NCBI GenBank assembly: GCA_047967505.1
Contig: CM106538.1
Reading direction: 5' to 3' (one strand)
DNA: 64,000 nucleotides
Origin: Dipteris shenzhenensis
Lineage: Eukaryota; Polypodiophyta; Polypodiopsida; Gleicheniales
Part shown: positions 62,001-64,000 of the stretch, piece by piece
How positions within the stretch are numbered: position 1 is the first letter of the stretch
How the letters are laid out: every line of letters starts with the position of its first letter
Notes under the pieces: generated by a model
The model's input: the letters and a program-made list of their open reading frames with translations, nothing else
What the model was told of the DNA's origin: nothing
Database searches by the model: none
Position numbers and translations under genes: made by a program

Positions 62001-62767
62001 GTCCCCTTGATTCACCCATCACCTCGTGTGAAGACAAAATAGAAAGTGCTTGGGGGGGGTCTCATTCCTTACCAAGTTTTCTTCTCCCTTTGAAACATAT
62101 TTCTACCACTTAGAATCAAGAATAAAAGTTCACTTACCCTAACGAATGTCTCTCTCACTCTCCTCTTGTAAATGAACTCCTGTCTCAATATCACATATTA
62201 TCCAAAACATTAATCAAGATTTTGCAAAGGAATGGAATAAGAAAGGTATCGTAGCCTCTTCAAAGGGATAGATTTTGTAGACTAAAATTTACACAAAAAT
62301 TGTGATCTAGGTTTCTCTCATCTCAGTGAAATAAAAATCTACTTTCTCTCAAAATTACTCACACAAGTGGAATGGAAGAGCACTCTAAATCTAATAACCA
62401 ATTAATACATCCTAGTGAACACATTTCTATACATAATATGTGCATGGCCTAGGGACCGTATGAATGGGATACCTCAATACCTCTGTGAAAACTTTGGTGA
62501 CTCTCACTGTGAAAACTTTTTCACTTGGGGAAATCTTGTTTCAAGATCATTAGGGGAGAAATGGGGTCTCAAAAGGGCCTCGTAAGGAATGGATTAGGGG
62601 CTCAGTTATGAAACTTAATCTCATCCTATGTGGAGGGGTCATAATGGAGGGTCAAGTGGTTTTGCTAAGCTGGAGGTGGTTTTACAAGAAATAAAGAGGG
62701 AGGGGTCAAAAAAACATCTAACAAGTTCTAAAAATATGTAAGCAGTCAACCTATATGGATACATGAT
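62001..62767. other. No recognised element
   Basis: A G-run at 62051-62057 and AT-rich single-copy-like sequence. No ORF above chance. Confidence 0.4.
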
Positions 62768-63016
62768 TGCTTGTTGGCTTGGTAGTAAGGGCCCATGGGT
62801 GGGAGCTACATGGTCGCGGGTTCAAATCTTGTCAGGCGCCTTTATAATTTTGGAGGGTGGCGAGTTTGGTGGGCGCCCAAGGTGCAGCTGCCTATCCACA
62901 TGGTAGGACCACGTGAGGCACGTTTATATTTTTGGAGGGTGGCGAGTTTGGTGGGCGCCCAAGGTGCAGCTGCTTGTCCACATGGTAGGACTGCGTGAGG
63001 TGTGGCGTGCTCTCTG
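62768..63016 (+). mobile_element. tRNA-derived SINE with tandemly duplicated body
   Basis: The head contains a pol III A-box-like TGGCTTGGTAGTAAGG (62775-62790) and a B box GGTTCAAATC (62819-62828), with tRNA-like spacing of about 44 bases. The body, GGAGGGTGGCGAGTTTGGTG and on, is present twice with period 82 (62852-62933, 62934-63015). No TSD or 3' tail was settled. The cloverleaf is not complete, so it is not a working tRNA gene. Confidence 0.7.
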
Positions 63017-63188
63017 CCCACTGTACTCATGGGGGCTAGCCACTTGCAGCCCCCCTTTTTGACCTTTGGGGTATGCCATAAATGCACCCCTTCCCCACAT
63101 TTTGAATTTTGGGGACACATGGCAGCACACAGTTCTCCCTCCCCACTCTTGTGGTTTTCTTTCCCAAATCCATGGTATTCTTTCCCTC

Positions 63189-63228
63189 TTTTTCAAATTG
63201 AAACCACCTTTTTCAAATTGAAACCACC
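63189..63228. repeat. 20-bp exact tandem repeat
   Basis: TTTTTCAAATTGAAACCACC occurs twice in a row. Each unit holds the palindrome TTCAAATTGAA. Confidence 0.92.
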
Positions 63229-63504
63229 TATGACCTAAGCAGAGTAAATGCCACAAGCCACCTCAACATACCATTGCCCCACACCTTCGCTATGACGTGC
63301 ATATGTCATAAGCTCACATTAATGTCATCGGCTAAGTTCGCAAATCTTTCATGTATGCAGTTCCATCTTCAAGCCCTAAGACATTATGACTCCAAGTCTA
63401 GAGAAATCAACTGTATTCTTCTTCATCAAATTTATATTTGATCCAAGAGGACAACACCAATCTATGATTGAAACTCCACTTTGTTTAGATTTAAAACCCT
63501 TTAG

Positions 63505-63745
63505 TGTAACAATTGATTCCCACTCTCTGGGGTCCCACTAAAGATACTTTATGGGGACACCTCCATAGAGCCACAACCTCCATGAACCCGAAATATAAAG
63601 ACGAGGGATTGGATCTATATGTCAAGCAGAGTCCTTGCCCTATTCTACATAGCCTATGATCCTGTCAGGCTGAAATGGTGTGCCCAAAATAATATCATCT
63701 GATGAAATAGACAACTTGCCACTTGAATGAGGAAATAGGCAAACC
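63505..63745 (-). pseudogene. LINE remnant, same family as LINE-2/3
   Basis: TTCCCACTCTCTGGGGTCCCAC, ATGGGGACACCTCCATAGAGCC and TGATCCTGTCAGGCTGAAA line up in order with LINE-3 at 46408-46570 (CTCCCACTCTCCAGGGTCCC; CTCCACCGTAGAGCC; CCCTGATAGGCTGAAAAGC). Strongly diverged, so it is older than LINE-2 and LINE-3. Confidence 0.75.
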
Positions 63746-64000
63746 CTTATTTTGACCCCAAGGGGTTAACAATTATGTGTTCTCAATTTCTTAAATATTT
63801 ACTATGTGTTCTCACTTATGCATATGGTTGAATCAAGAAACAATACAGTGAAGGATTTATGCATATGGTCCTATAGAATGTATTATGAGTGCTTTATTGA
63901 TCAAGTATCGCAATCAATAATTCGATAAACAAATACTATGGACAGTAAAACCAAGGAATAGAAAATAAATTCCAAGGAAAAAGCCAATCATGCGGCAAAC
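63746..64000. other. No recognised element to the window end
   Basis: AT-rich. CTATGTGTTCTCA is repeated at about 63773 and 63809. Nothing else identified. Confidence 0.4.

Noticed and set aside
62775-62840. A functional tRNA gene
   Set aside because: Box A and B match, but no acceptor stem pairing or full cloverleaf can be drawn; it continues into a SINE body.

Overview
The window looks like a stretch of a large, repeat-filled land-plant nuclear genome. Nearly every recognisable coding stretch is a decayed plant-type retroelement: Ty3/gypsy chromoviruses, Ty1/copia, L1-type LINEs with a zf-RVT tail, plus one hAT transposon and one tRNA-derived SINE. The one well-preserved reading frame is a spliced host gene with introns of 6-18 kb. 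Very long TE-filled introns and the divergence of the host protein from what I remember of flowering plants suggest a fern or gymnosperm. That last step is a guess.

Host gene. Four open segments on the + strand, 13709-14151, 32283-32712, 48780-48909 (or 48807-48909) and 54788-55043, are each bordered by AG/GT splice sites. They join in compatible phases (0, 1, 2) and end in TAA at 55041-55043. In order they match the pattern I remember for the C-terminal end of plant URB1/Npa1 (nucleolar pre-ribosomal-associated protein 1, a 60S ribosome biogenesis factor). The left part of the window (1-13708) is then probably part of a further upstream intron. The three internal introns are 18.1, about 16.1 and 5.9 kb.

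Layout. 1-4580: 3' part of a + strand gypsy element (A) with its LTR. 4581-12038: full-length minus-strand gypsy (B) with 1.19-kb LTRs, PBS, PPT and a perfect TGATT target duplication, inserted in or next to the LTR of A. 12044-13708: LTR-like remainder, a LINE fragment and direct repeats. Intron 14152-32282: LINE scraps, a hAT transposase relic, copia gag (Copia-A), LINE-1 with an intact ORF1, gypsy C, a large direct repeat and microsatellites. Intron 32713-48779: gypsy D, gypsy E interrupted by a gag-only LTR element (TR-GAG type, 35829-38650), gypsy F interrupted by LINE-2, an AT microsatellite and LINE-3. Intron 48910-54787: copia B (minus), a 300-bp dispersed repeat, a very recent 790-bp duplication and a 91-bp tandem repeat. 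55044-64000: downstream of the gene, with CA/TG hairpin repeats, nested gypsy relics G/H, gypsy I, a SINE and a LINE remnant.

How it fits together. The TEs do not form a working system. All pol regions carry stops, frameshifts or missing catalytic residues. The informative part is the nested insertion history (B in A, TR-GAG in E, F next to or in E, LINE-2 in F, the 300-bp repeat in D and in Copia-B) laid over one constrained spliced gene.
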